Both the position numbers and the translations under genes were made by a program. Source: Phyto melanocephala (Eukaryota; Arthropoda; Insecta; Diptera; Rhinophoridae). From it: a stretch of DNA of 64,000 nucleotides. The stretch is from NCBI GenBank assembly GCA_941918925.1, contig OW799237.1, positions 10,583,201-10,647,200 on the forward strand. Reading direction: 5' to 3'. A model generated the notes under the pieces. The model was not told the DNA's origin. It did no database searches and was given only the letters and a program-made list of their open reading frames with translations. Below are positions 1 through 11,899 of the stretch, in pieces (position 1 is the stretch's first letter; the number at the start of each line of letters is the position of its first letter).

Positions 1-631
1 CTGCTGAAATAATGATTTTGTAATACAAACTATAATTAAATCTTATATGAATAATACCTTTTAATTACTAAACATGATAATAATGTTCAATGTAAATGTC
101 TTAAAAGGGCATTTAGAATTTATATGTGGTTATTAATAATTGATAATGAGGGCTTTGCCGTAGCAACTGTTTAACAATATAAAAAAGCCTTAAAATTGGC
201 TACAGTTTATTTAAGCCTTAAGTATTATAAATATCATGCTTAGCGTATTAATTTAATAGCTGTTTATGCCTTATAAAGCTGGCTATGGCTATGGAATTTA
301 TTCCATAAGACTGAGAAATTGTAAAAAATGTTTATATTTTATATGCGTTATTAATTTTTGTTGACCAAATCATCGTTGACGATATTATCTTTAACACTGT
401 TCTTTAAGATATTTCCTAATTTGTCACTGACCGCATTTGTCGTTTATATTGTGTTTAAAGATAAGGCGAAGGAAATCTTCGCTAATAAATATGATGCTCT
501 GATTGGTCAAATTGTCGTAGATAATATTGTCTTTAACGATATGTTTAAGGTCAGGGTATATTAAACAAAGTACAAGTAACTAATCAGCTGAACGTTTTTG
601 CTTTCTACTATCAACAACGATAAGGCTTAAC
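1..631. other. AT-rich intronic/intergenic DNA, no gene seen
   Basis: No coding or RNA gene is supported here. A short open stretch at 358-564 starts at TTG, has no recognisable domain and is left out. Two similar stretches near 369-405 and 510-545 (TATTATCTTTAACACTG against TATTGTCTTTAACGATA) may be a diverged internal duplication. Confidence 0.5.
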
Positions 632-968
632 CGGTTTGTTAATGGACAAAATTTCACATGTGAAGTGAAAAAATCCGCAACAGAACCTTCAGTCTCCATT
701 ACATTTAGAATAATCCACCATTTTGTGCGGTGGCATCATCGGATCTTATTTGTTAAAAAACGAATCTGGAGCTCGCATAGCGTTAATGTTACCGCACTAT
801 AATCAATGACTATTTATTTAAAAATATGCAAGACATTAAGGAGACGAGATGTTGTTTTAACAAAATGGCGTTACGTAATATTTGGCCACCGCGACCATTC
901 ATTTTATAAAATCAAACTTTGTTTTTAGGTTTATTCTGAGAAATGGACCAGTCATTAGGTTATGACGT
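632..968 (+). pseudogene. Mariner (D,D41D-type) transposase relic, 5' part
   Basis: Degenerate transposase-coding DNA. With frameshifts and stops it reads as the middle of a Tc1/mariner DDE transposase: a VNGQNF-like segment, then GGIIGSYLLKNESGARIA around 728-783, then a QNGVT-like block near 855-875 where QQDGAT is expected, so the second catalytic Asp is lost. It aligns block by block with the better-kept copy at 31672-32594 (GGIIGPYFFKNEAGARV). The homology stops near 968 in the WPPTSCD region and resumes near 2010, so the relic is split by about 1 kb of unrelated DNA. No protein can be made. Identification of the superfamily is confident; the outer limits are not. Confidence 0.75.
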
Positions 969-1305
969 GGCTGGTAACCACGCACATAAAATGAATTATA
1001 TATAATATAAAATAATGTAATACAATAAATGTATATAATACAGTGTAGTATAATTAGTTATATGAAGTACGATAGGAAACCCCTTACTACTACAATCTAT
1101 AGTGAACACCTATTATATATGGCCTGTGTTAACCAAACGGACAACAAATGAGTTGAATTCTCATTTGGTTTATTTATAAGTATGCATAAGGGTACTAAAT
1201 TGGATTGTAGTAGGGGCGGTTCAAACAAGACAAGAATTTGCCCAACTTGGTGTTACGAAAGTAATACCATCCAGGTCCTCGAATTTATATTTGAGTGCCA
1301 CTTCA

Positions 1306-1433
1306 CACAGCGGCTCCGGCTGGCTGTTTAGGACACAGCGGCTTCGGCTGACTGTTAGAAACACAGCGGCTTCGGCTGACTGTCTCCACACACAGCGGCT
1401 TCGGCTGACTGTTAGAAACACAGCGGCTGACTA
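1306..1433. repeat. 28-bp minisatellite, five copies
   Basis: Copies of a CACAGCGGCTTCGGCTGACT-containing unit start at 1306, 1334, 1362, 1391 and 1419, a 28-29 bp period. The unit is GC-rich compared with its surroundings. The open frame running through it on the minus strand follows from the repeat and is not a gene. Confidence 0.88.
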
Positions 1434-1562
1434 TTTTCGTTAAGTTAGATATAATAACGATTGTAGTATCATAAAAATCATAGTGAAAAGACGATTGTAG
1501 TATCGTAAGAAGCGTAGAACTAAGACGATTGTAATATTATAAGTAGTAACTATAACCACATC

Positions 1563-1800
1563 ACCGTTACCGAACCCGTTTACCGAGTGAGTACGCCACG
1601 TCACCGTTACCGATCTTATTCACCAGGCGACTCACGAATCATTACCGTTACCAAACCCGTTTACCGAGTGAGTACGCCACGTCACCGTTACCGATCTTAT
1701 TTATCAGGCGACTCACGAATCATCACCGTTACCAAACCCGTTTACCGAGTGAGTACGCCACTTTGCCATTACCGATCTCATTCACCGATCCAGCTTACTC
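1563..1800. repeat. 81-bp tandem repeat, about 2.9 copies
   Basis: Three direct copies start at 1563, 1644 and 1725 (ACCGTTACC...CCGAGTGAGTACGCCAC). The first two are nearly identical and the third diverges after about 45 bp. Each unit contains a shorter internal echo (CACCGTTACCGA). The period is a multiple of three, so the open frame at 1587-1835 is most likely a by-product. Confidence 0.88.
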
Positions 1801-2009
1801 AACCCCTCCCGACATATCATCATTGCCGCCTATAATTCGTTGTACTTAATATTTTGTTATAAATCGAAACGTATAAATAAAGTGAATTCTATTGTCAACC
1901 CCGAATAAGGGTAAATAATTGGTCTTTCATTATACTTAAGGTTCGTGGATCAGTAAGTTGAACCTGGACACGACTGAACTACCTCAGCCCTTGACAAAAC
2001 CACGTTAAA

Positions 2010-2215
2010 AGGTCTTCAGGGTTGTGGGGTCACGTAAAATCACTGACTAACGCAGAAAAACTAGCAACAATTGACTCTTTAAGTAACATTGTTCATGTTT
2101 ATGCTCTTCGTAAAATACGCCCATCATTGCTGGAAAAATTGTCCCAAAATTGGTCATTAAGATTGAGCTTCATCAAAAATAACATCAGCCATATATCCAA
2201 ATTCTTTTTTTTAAA
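2010..2215 (+). pseudogene. Mariner transposase relic, 3' part
   Basis: This continues the relic at 632-968. From about 2015 it reads LWGHVKSLTNAEKLATIDSL, then IRPSLLEKLSQNWSLRLSFIKNN. This matches the C-terminal block of the copy at 31672-32594 (GYVKSLVYADKPTTIDALQ ... IRPAVLEKVAQNWTSRMRFVKN). The frame stays open here although the upstream half is broken, which is chance or recent stop loss and not a sign of function. The catalytic-domain residues before it lie beyond the insertion or are lost. Confidence 0.75.
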
Positions 2216-3295
2216 TGTTAATGCAATGTGTTATGTTTTTGCAATGTATAGGCCTCCTCATTGTCACACTCTCTCACCACAAGGCAAAAGTCTGTTTTTG
2301 ACACGTATTTTTTGTTTCTCTCATTCTCATTTGTTTTAAAAGCCTCCATTTAATTGTGCGTGTTAAAGTGTTTTTAATTATTTTACCATTTTTGGTTTTT
2401 ATGTTGTTTCGAGTGTGTGTGTAGGTGAATGTTAAAATAGAAAATAAATATTTGTACTGACTTGACTGTTTGTCCTTCCTTTTGTCTGTCTGTCTGTGAA
2501 TGGAAACTATTTTATTTTTTTTTCTTATTTTTATTTAACAGCCTTAAAGTTCTCAGTAACCATTATTATTTAACAGCAAGCATTGAATGTTTAGTGGTCT
2601 AGCTATGGCTGAAAATAAAGCCAAAAATGATACGAGTGAAAGAAAGGCGTTATTATGCCATGGGGAATTGTTAAAAAAAAAAATAATTGAAAAGGCCGTA
2701 AACAAGTTTACAAGTTATAACTACTTACTACGTATTACGTGTGTGGCGTTGGGTAAAAGAAAGCAATAGTTCTACACCCACTTGCCAGTTTAGCAATCAG
2801 ATTAACATAAGCAATGACTGTTCTTTTGTATATATTTACAAATTTGGTAATCAAAAATGGGTTGGCAATCTTTAATATATTTTTAACGAACTTTGATACA
2901 CATTAGAAATTATGAGGGTGATGGAACGGTTTTATCCGGTTCTTTCAGTTTTGCCGAAACCTAATATTTTAAAATGTCCCTTTTTCTAATATCGACTAAA
3001 CCGGTTATTTTGATACAAATACTATTAATTTTTTTTCCGACAAAAAAGTATAAACTATAACGGAACATTCAAGATTGTGTAAAAAGAAATGTGCTACAAG
3101 ATATGCACAATTTTAATTAAGCAAATGGAGTAATTTATTGTGTCCATATTTTGTCCCCCCAAAAAAACTGAGCTATTTTAAAAAAGGGTCCGCCATCTAA
3201 GGTTTTTTTTCAGCTAGTGCTTATTTCGTGAATGGTAACACTTAGTTCATGTCTGATTTGACAGATAATAAGTTTTATCCTTCCGCTAAACGAAT
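2216..3295. other. AT-rich DNA, no gene seen
   Basis: Simple (GTCT)n stretch near 2470-2497. Otherwise unremarkable AT-rich sequence with no supported coding region. Confidence 0.5.
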
Positions 3296-3520
3296 ATGGT
3301 TGTGTATACGCTTGAACAATGCTGGGAAATATTGCGACATAACTTTGGCCGATTTTGCCAAAAAAAAATCATCTTTTCAGATGAAGCTCATTTTTATCTT
3401 GGCGGGTATGTAAACAAGTAAAATTTTCGCATTTGGGGCACAGAAAACCCGCACGCATAAATTGTGGTTTCAACAGGACAGCACTACGTGCCACACAGCT
3501 GAAGCTATTTAGCGGACCCT
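3296..3520 (+). pseudogene. Short mariner transposase relic with internal deletion
   Basis: Around 3367-3450 the DNA reads IIFSDEAHFYLGGYVNK, a stop, then NFRIWGTENPHA. This is the block around the first catalytic Asp of a D,D41D mariner transposase. It then jumps directly to LWFQQDSTTCHTAEAI at about 3461-3510, the second-Asp block. The roughly 70 residues that normally separate these blocks are gone, so this is an internally deleted fragment. In-frame stops rule out activity. It is another member of the family at 21.9 kb and 31.7 kb. Confidence 0.72.
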
Positions 3521-5240
3521 TTATTTGTAGTTGTGGCTTTGTCCGTGATAATTTTTTTTTTAATTTTTAATGTGTCATTTTAGTTCATTTATTCTATTAT
3601 TTCTTTCTATAATTCAAATTAAATTAAATTGCAATCATTTTTTTTTAATTTTTTCCGATATTAGCCGAGTGGAATGGATTTCATCATCAGCACTATTTAT
3701 CGGTATACTACTATGTAATTCAAAATTCCTATTTATTTATGTTACAATTCAATGAAATTTGAACTAGTGAATCTTAGCAATAATTTTCAAATCTGTTGAA
3801 TTTTTACTTCACCTATCAAATGAAATTTTCTATTCAACTTGTTCATATTCTTTTATATTCGTGAACAATTTTCATTATTAATATATAATTTTTTTTAATT
3901 TAACTGTTATTTAATGCAGTTAATCTATAGCCAAAATATATAGATAACTTAGGTATTTTGTTTCCAGGAATATAAATAGAATTACATTTTCTTTGTTGGG
4001 CAGCATCTGCTTAGGCTTAAGTTCATCACTGTAATAGCAAGGCAAATTAAAAATTTTGCCAAAAAAATTATGTATTTTATATGTCTTTATATTGCATATA
4101 AGATCACTAAATTGAATGTTTATAGCTTTTCTGTTTCATATTATGCTGTGATCTAAATTTAAAATTTTCACACATAATTAAGAAAATGTCGTCAACTCCA
4201 ACCATTAACAAACCACTTTTTCCTAACAATGTCCCTCTTAAGTATGCTACACTTTCTTGCTACTAACCACAAATTGCTGTGCAAAACTAATTTTTATTTA
4301 CAGAAACGAATTATTGCGTTTAAATCCACACACATGACTTTCATTTTATCTCCGATAAATACAATTTTCTTGAAACTTAATAGAAAATAAAAACGAAAAA
4401 GAAATCTCGTTAACAATCACTGAAGTAATTGAAACTGAATACAACATAAATAAAATCGATTTGTGCTTTAGTTATTTTTGAATAGAAAAATATCTCTGTC
4501 CCATTTTGGAATCCTATACAGTAAATACAACAAAAAAAAAAAAATAATGTTTTCAAGCATCCATCCTGTTCCCTGCAGATTCTAAGAATTATTTGCAAAC
4601 TTTTTTATCTTTTGAAATTTAATAGATTCTGGTTAAGTAAAAAAAGAAATCGTTGCTTGGTGAATGTGCTATTGTTATTTTATTGATTTGAAGTTCTATT
4701 TTATACAAATATTTTTCTCTTTTTTATTTTTCTATTCATGTATTCGTATGCTGTTTAAGTTGTATGGATTAGATTTTAATTGTTTAATGATATGAAAAAG
4801 GATTTTAAAGTGCCAGACAATGCCTAGTAGAGAAGTCAATAATTAACTAGAACTAAATTAGAACTGAGCAAAGAGAAATTAGTGATTCGACACAATGCAT
4901 AAAAATTTGCTTAATACTTGTATTGTTGCCTGTATTATGGAAATTTACATTTTTTGGAGCAGTCAAACCTCATATTGCTGGATCATTCCGCAAATTTTCA
5001 GTCCTTTTGCTCGGCCTCAGGATCGTTGAAATTTTGAATCTAATTATAGAATCCCTAAATATAACTGAAGTAGTTTCGAGTCTAATAACACAGTTATGTA
5101 AGATGGAAATCTATTAAAGTCTTTTCTACAAAAAATTAAAACAATTACGGTTTTTATCTACAGGGTTCACTGAAATATTTTCTTAAGTACGTCCAGGTTT
5201 TGTAGAGAACTTTTAAAGAAAATTGGTTTAACAAAACTTA
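3521..5240. other. AT-rich DNA, no gene seen
   Basis: No coding gene supported. A short dispersed motif at about 3660-3712 (AGCCGAGTGGAATGGATTTC ... CATCAGCAC) recurs at 34175-34240. From 4840 and again from 5240 isolated TAGAACTGAAC-like 11-mers appear, outliers of the minisatellite at 5755. Confidence 0.5.
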
Positions 5241-5754
5241 TCGAGAACTCAATTAAAGAAAAACTTAACGAGAACTTAGTTAACACTGAAATTAAACTGA
5301 ACTAGATTTGAAGTAGAACTAAACTAAACTAAAACAGAAATAAAATGAAACTAAAACTTAAGTAAGGGATGTCCAAATTCGAGGCATCATTGTTATTTTA
5401 ATGAAGAAGATGATTTTTTTAGATTTTAAAAATATTTAAAGTTAGTTTTATTTCAAACAGGTTTCGATTAAAAATAAAAAAAATATGTCGGTAGCTCGGC
5501 AGGCTTCCAACCGAAATTATCCATCACGTTTTTAATAAAGTATTGTCAGTGGTTGATAACAATATTATATTGTTTTTAAACTCTGAACTACTGTGGGATA
5601 ATTGCTGTTCATTTTTAATTTTAAAATATCCCACAAAAAATAGTCTAAAGGTGTAAAAACTGGTATGATCTGGTTGTTCAATTCACTTGTCCTATACTAT
5701 TTTTTAACTTTTATTTCAAAATATTCGTTGTCTCTCTTGATGTGTGCCAAGAAC

Positions 5755-6360
5755 TAAACTAAAATATAACTAAAACTGAACTAGAACAGAACTAGAACAG
5801 AACTAGAACAGAACCAGAACTGAACTAGAACTGAACTAGAACAGAACTAGAACAGAACTAGAACAGAACTAGAACAGAACTAGAACTGAACTAGAACTGA
5901 ACTAGAACTGAACTAGAACTGAACTAGAACTGAACTAGAACTGAACTAGAACTGAACTAGAACTGAACTAGAACTGAACTAGAACTGAACTAGAACTGAA
6001 CTAGAACTGAACTAGAACTGAACTAGAACTGAACTAGAACTGAACTAGAACTGAACTGGAACTGAACTAGAACTGAACTAGAACTGAACTAGAACTGAAC
6101 TAGAACTGAACTAGAACTGAACTAGAACTGAACTAGAACTGAACTAGAACTGAACTAGAACTGAATTTGATTTGAAGTAGAACTGAACTAAAACTGAACT
6201 AGAACTTATCTAGAACTGATCAACAATTGAACTGTAACTGAACTAGAACTGAACTAGAACAAAACCAGAACTGAAGTAGAACTGATCAACAATAGAACTG
6301 AAATAGAACTTAACATGAAGTGAACTAAAACGGAATTAGAACTGAATTTACTCTGACCTA
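5755..6360. repeat. 11-bp minisatellite (TAGAACTGAAC)n
   Basis: About 600 bp of an 11-bp unit TAGAACTGAAC with a variant TAGAACAGAAC. The core from about 5880 to 6165 is nearly perfect and the edges are degenerate, a usual sign of recent expansion by slippage or unequal exchange in the middle. Related degenerate units occur at 5240-5360, so the field began wider than the present array. Confidence 0.93.
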
Positions 6361-7987
6361 GAACAACATCAAAACTAATTATTTTTAAGCTTAATTTTGT
6401 AACACCCTGTTCTTATAATACTATACCAATTAATACTGAAATTAATATACATGTAGGTGTATGTAAGGCAGTAATTGCATGCCCTACCCAAACTGTACAA
6501 TTCAATTTTAATTAAGAAAAATCTAAGACAAGTGATTGAATTAATTGTACTGAAGATGGAAAGTTTACTTAATGATGTAAGGATTTAACACTCCTTGTTT
6601 GCTGGTTTACTTAAAACACTTATTTTTATTTATGTAGTGGTGTAGCTAGTGCGTAGTTGATTAATGTGGGTGGTGTATGTAATTTTTTTTTAATGACTAC
6701 GCCCTTAAGAAGGAATAACAAAAATATTTATTGAAACAGTTAAGTCGGTAATAGCTTAAAGGTGTTTAGAAACGTAAAAATTTCGTTTTCAATAAGTTAA
6801 GAATTATAGCAATAATCTACGTTCAACCTTTTGCTTTGCAAGTTTTCTTAGCAGTTAATTATTTCTAATAAATGCCCGTCTGCGAAAAACAAACTTAGAA
6901 TATTAAACATATTTATACTTAATGAACTCTAATTAAGTTTGTTATTTAGAAAACAAAAACAAATTACTTTAGTACTGCATTCATAAATCAATCTATGTTC
7001 GGCAATTAGGAAAGGAACAAAAATAAATAAAAATATTGAGTTGCTTGGTTATAATTGAAATTCATTAAATTTTGGGTAAATGTAAGGCAAGAAATATTAA
7101 AGATGAATACAGCTCCGTTTATTTGATTATCAGTCTTCTAACAAAACTTTTGCCAGAAAAAATAATCTACATTGATTAGAACCATTCGATTGCTTATTTA
7201 TAAATGAATTTTCTAATACGAAAAGTTGCCGTTTGTTGTAAAAACCATGTCATAAAAAAGGTGGATAATAATTTGATAATGAGAGGTAATGGAGGACTTA
7301 AGGACATATTTTGTTTCAGTTAAGCCCCTTAAAGTAAACAGATATTTTTAAAGCCTATACTTAAAGCAAGACAACAACAATGTTCAGTGATACTCGATAC
7401 TTTGTCTTTAGTTCTTTCTTCATAAATATCATGTTCTAAAGCTTACTTTTTTAAGGATTAATATTTAAATCAAAAAATCAGCACGATTCTATGTTGTATT
7501 ATTTAATACTTAAATGTATTAGAACAAATAAGATTCTATTAGCATAAAGATTTGTTTGCCACTAACATTTCCATTTCGTTCATCAGCATGTGTTCGTATC
7601 CTGTGTGTTTATTTATTAAAGCGTAATAAATATTATTTAAACATTTCGTTGATTGTGTATTTATATATTTATTGTGTGATTTAAATTGTTGGGGAATTGG
7701 AAATATAATTAACCCAGCGGGTGTATGATAATTAAATACCGTATGACACACATCGATGAAACAATTAATAACAAGTAAAATTGCTATATTTGGTTATAAC
7801 GGATTTTGAACACCTTTCATGAACTACATAACGCCTGCAAATCTTTTTTTATTAAAAAAAAAAAATAAAATTAAGAAGGATAATAGAAAATTAGCGAAAT
7901 TTTGCTTTTAAAAAAATATTATTTTTCTATATCCATAAAATCGATGGTCCTACTAATGTTAATATTTCTACATAGAAAGTGTTTTGT
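6361..7987. other. AT-rich DNA, no gene seen
   Basis: I see no coding exon, RNA gene or structured repeat in this stretch. Short open frames here lack any recognisable domain. Confidence 0.5.
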
Positions 7988-8188
7988 ATATGTTGTATAT
8001 CAGGTAGGTAGAACAGGCAGCATGGGTCCATTATATTGATTATATTGAATAGAAAAGAAGGAAAAAAATAGAAAAGAGAAAGAGAAGTGGACCAGTCCAG
8101 AGTCTCTGGCGGGAATCGAACCCACAACCCCCAAACTAGCAGACCAGCACACTACTGACTAGTCCACCGGGGCATATGTTGTATATCA
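7988..8188. repeat. Target-site duplications flanking the SINE
   Basis: ATATGTTGTATATCA is present at 7988-8002 and 8174-8188 with no mismatch. This fixes both ends of the SINE and suggests a fairly recent insertion. Confidence 0.9.
8003..8173 (-). mobile_element. tRNA-derived SINE with 15-bp target duplication
   Basis: Read on the minus strand, the element starts GCCCCGGTGGACTAGTCAGT at 8173. This is an A-box-like segment (GTGGACTAGTCAGTAGTG). A perfect pol III B box, GGTTCGATTCC, lies about 50 bp in, inside an intact T-arm stem (GTGGG ... CCCGC). The 3' acceptor strand does not pair with the 5' GCCCCGG, so this is not a functional tRNA. A pyrimidine-rich tract and an AT-rich tail follow, ending CTACCTACC at 8003. 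Both sides carry the same 15 bp, ATATGTTGTATATCA (7988-8002 and 8174-8188), as expected for LINE-driven retroposition. The parent tRNA was not identified. Confidence 0.88.
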
Positions 8189-11100
8189 TTTAAGAAAAAA
8201 AAAACAATCATTTGTCCAGCGGCTGAGCTGAATAGATTTTTGTGTTAAAATTTAGGCAAACAGAACAGAACTACAAGTGATTTTTTGCTTATATCTCAGT
8301 AACTTATATGGCAATTAATTTTTTTGTTAACTCTAACAGTTTTAAGGCCACAACTGATAATTATATGATACACTTTAACCGAAACTTACTTGCGCTCTGC
8401 TAAATTATATTTTTTCCTTATATATTTTTTTTGCCGATAACTTTGTCGGTAAATGACCCATGTTGAAACATGTTTTACATATGCGTAACAAAAATTTCAC
8501 GAAGTTCCATAGGAGCTGTATAATCTGACTTTGTTTGGTTAAATAAGAAATGTAGTCGTGCTCTTTCTCTCATATCTCAGCTTTTCATGTGTCTACATAA
8601 ATCATTTTGAATAGCAAAGTTTTCGAAAGCATATCTGATACACTGATACCATATCAGAGCCTAAAAAATAGATGGAGGCTTAAAAAGTTGATTTCAACAT
8701 ATACACGGATAGACGGACTTAACTAAATTAATTTCTTTATCTTAAAGGATTCAGAATATATATTAAAGGGTGTCAAATAAATGTTGTAGATATTACAAAA
8801 AGAAAGGCAGACTTATATACACTGTATACACCCTTTTACTCTCTCTCTCTCTGTCTTGTGTGAAAAGCATGAAAACTAAGTATACTGCTTAAGACTTGCA
8901 TATTTAATTAATTTTCTTCAAACAAATAATTTAAAATTTTTACAAATATTTGGCAAACAATAAAACCCACTCACGCTTAAGTATTTAACCACTTACTGCC
9001 GAACACGCAATTCTTTAAGCCAACTAGCGGAGAGAGTTATTGCTAATATGTCGTTAAGTCGTTAGCAAACATACAAGTGTTTTTTGTTTTGTTTTGAATT
9101 TGCAGTAAGTTGATTTGAGAGACAGAGATAGAGATAATATTGACTTTGGGGTATGATTAATTTTTTACACAACATTGCTTTGTATTTGTATTTCCCCTTT
9201 AGTAATTGTATTGTTGTTTTTACAGAACGATTTATGAAACATGTTCTTATAGATTCATAGACATATAAATAGATTTTTTTATTTGTATATTTTTTTTTGT
9301 GTTAAAGCAATAACTTAAATATGTTAGTAATGTTATGTCTATTCTTTATAATATTATAATGTTGTTTACAATAAAGCAAATCTAAGAAACTAAATAAAAT
9401 AATGTTGTGGACAGACAGACTGACGGACAGAAAGACAGACAGACATACAGAAAGACAGCCAGACAAAGAGATGGACCACTGTATAGGCATTTAGTCATTC
9501 ATTCATATATCTACATTATAATAAATACATGCTTAAAGGAAATAATAATATGCTTCGACATCATCAGTCAAATAAATTACATTTCATTTCAGTTTTTTTT
9601 TCTCTTTCTTTGATTAAGCCAAATGTGGGAAAATGTAGGCACAATATGGGCAAAGTATAGTGATTAAATAGTAAATGAAATGGAAAAGGAATTATACAAG
9701 TACAAAGGAGATCATAAAATATAATGAACCACATTAAAGGGAAAAAATTAATGCTTTGAGATGAAAGCAAGATAAATAACATAATTAATTTACTTAGTAA
9801 GGACTGGATTGTAATGGAACTTTACTTGGAACAGGGAAGGAATTGGCAGCAGACACAACACTTTATTAGTTGTGGGCTTTCAAATCAAAATATATTTCGT
9901 AATTTTGGAATTTTTTTTGTCAGCAAAGACGATCAAAGGTGTACACAATCGGCAGGATTGAGTGCTAATTTCAACAAACCAGGACTGTTAGAAATGTGAA
10001 AACTCCTGTTCATGTTGGCCCAGTGTGGCAGTAGTCGCGTCAACCTTGACCAGACGTCGCTCTTAGGGATATTTTGTTAATCTAGCCAGACATTTGGTCA
10101 AAAGTGAAATTAAAGAAATGTAAAAATTAAAGTACGCAGCTCTATAGACAACAAAATTTGGCTAAACGAATTAAGATTTTAATTTGATTTCTTTTTTCTG
10201 TGAAAGATTGTATTAACAGGTACATTTTAGAGAAATTTTTGTAAAAATTTTTATTATAAAAAAATTCGTTAAAAATTAACAAAACGATTTTTTGGTTCAG
10301 TTTTTGAGAAATAAAAAACATCAAAATGTGTTTCAAAGTGAAGGCAGTCGCAATCTTAAAATTCTCTTCTATTAGATGGGGTGATACCTCCCTTTACTTT
10401 GTCTTTTAGTTGTTATAAATACAACATCAGCTTTTCCTAAATTACTTTTATATTCGTAACAAACTTAATATTTTTTAATATAAACCGGACTTAAAGTATA
10501 GATGCAGGGTTTTTTTCAACGATTGTTTTGTTTCTTTCATTAAGGAAAATCTTATAATATAATTTTAAGCGTTTTTAAGATTTTTATTTCAGAAGAAATT
10601 AACAAATTGGACTTTTTTTAACGATTGTATTCTTAAACATATTCCAGACATTAAAGGGTTAATTACAACGATGATAATAGTGAATTCAAACTGCCAAAAA
10701 AATCATTATTTTGCTAGAAAATAAACAAGAACTTAACTTAACGAAATTCAAGCATCACAAAAATTAAAATGGAACTAAATTATACGCAAAAATATGTTCA
10801 ACATAATGCATATATTTGCTGAGCTTTACTCTTGCTTCTACTCTTTTATCCTAGTGTTCGTTCCTTTTATACTTAAAAATAAAATTAATTATACAACAGC
10901 ATGCCTCACATTTCTGATCTCATTATGTTTCCTCATTTTTGTGGTTAATTATTAGTTACGTATAACGTTTTGTTTAAAACACCCTAAATTATACTTAAAA
11001 TTTCCATTTTGGTCGCAGCTTCAAGGTCATAAGCCTTTAAATAGTCATTAAAATTTAAGGCAATAAATCTCCTTAAATAATGCTACGGAATTGTTAAAAT

Positions 11101-11899
11101 TGTAACGCAAATAAGAGCTGGCAGTTGTGAAATCTACTTAAACTAGCATAAGATAAAAAGAACTGTATTTATAATTTATGTGCAAACTAACAAATTAGCT
11201 TACGTTGGTTGAAGGCTTCACAAAAAACAATAACATGAACAGTTATTGATAACCAGCAATACATGTGAACAGAGAGTGAGTAATGATAGTATATAGGAGC
11301 ACAACTTACCTAAAAAGAGAAGAGAACATACACAAGAATATTTTTAGTTAAACTCTATGTAAAGAATAATAATTAGTTTATAATTATGAGGCAAAAGTCC
11401 AAGCAGCTAGTCCTCACTCTGTATATATATTTTGTAAATTTACTTTACAACAAAAAATAATAATAATTAATTTATAATTTTTTGGTATTATTTGTTAAAG
11501 TTTGCGTTTTCTGTTTTAATATTTTTTTCTATAATAATATTGTTTGATAATTTTTAATTTCTCTTTTAAAATACTTAATTAGTTAGTTATTATATTGTTT
11601 TGCCCATATTTAATAACTAATTTAAGTGGTTGCCTACATTTAGGCTATTGCAATTAAATGTAAACAAAATTTAGTTGACATGGTTTTACGTGACCATATT
11701 CTGTTGTTGTTGTTGTTTGTGAAAAGCTGGTTGTTAGAGAAAGTATAATAATTAACAAAATGTGGTCATTATTTTAAACCGATGACGTGGGTGGTGTGGA
11801 AAAAGTTATAAGTAAGAATTTTGTGTGTAGTAAGAAGGCAAGTTAAAGGTTGATTTTTCTGTATATTTTAAGTTGCTAGATTTAACTTAAAAATACGTT
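8189..11899. other. AT-rich DNA with diverged dispersed-repeat fragment
   Basis: About 8570-8850 is a degraded copy of the dispersed repeat at 11900-13000: CATATCTCAG, then AAAAGTTGATTTCAACATATACACGGATAGACGG, then a ...TATATACACTGTATACACCC tail. A short ACAGACAGAC-type simple array lies at 9410-9470. A (CT)n run is near 8838. No host gene is supported. Confidence 0.5.

Larger units (their letters stand above)
969..2009. mobile_element. ~1-kb insertion splitting the mariner relic
   Basis: This DNA separates the two halves of the transposase relic (632-968 and 2010-2215). It carries an inverted pair near 1082-1100 and 1203-1218 (CTACTACAATC and its complement), a 28-bp tandem array and an 81-bp tandem array, and a tail near 1938-1985 (TTAAGGTTCGTGGATCAGTA) that recurs at about 29118-29165. 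No transposase, target duplication or clean termini could be seen. It may be a non-autonomous element or a segment that grew by tandem duplication. Confidence 0.45.

Noticed and set aside
1587..1835. 82-codon Arg/Tyr/Pro-rich open frame
   Set aside because: It is a translation of the 81-bp tandem repeat, whose period is a multiple of three.
8102..8173. A functional tRNA gene on the minus strand
   Set aside because: The T-arm is good, but the 3' acceptor strand does not pair with GCCCCGG, and target duplications show it is a retroposed SINE head.
9814..10110. Possible further mariner fragment (CGSSRVNLDQTSLLGIF resembles a helix-turn-helix segment)
   Set aside because: The match is short, no catalytic block or TIR is nearby, and the same reading contains several stops.
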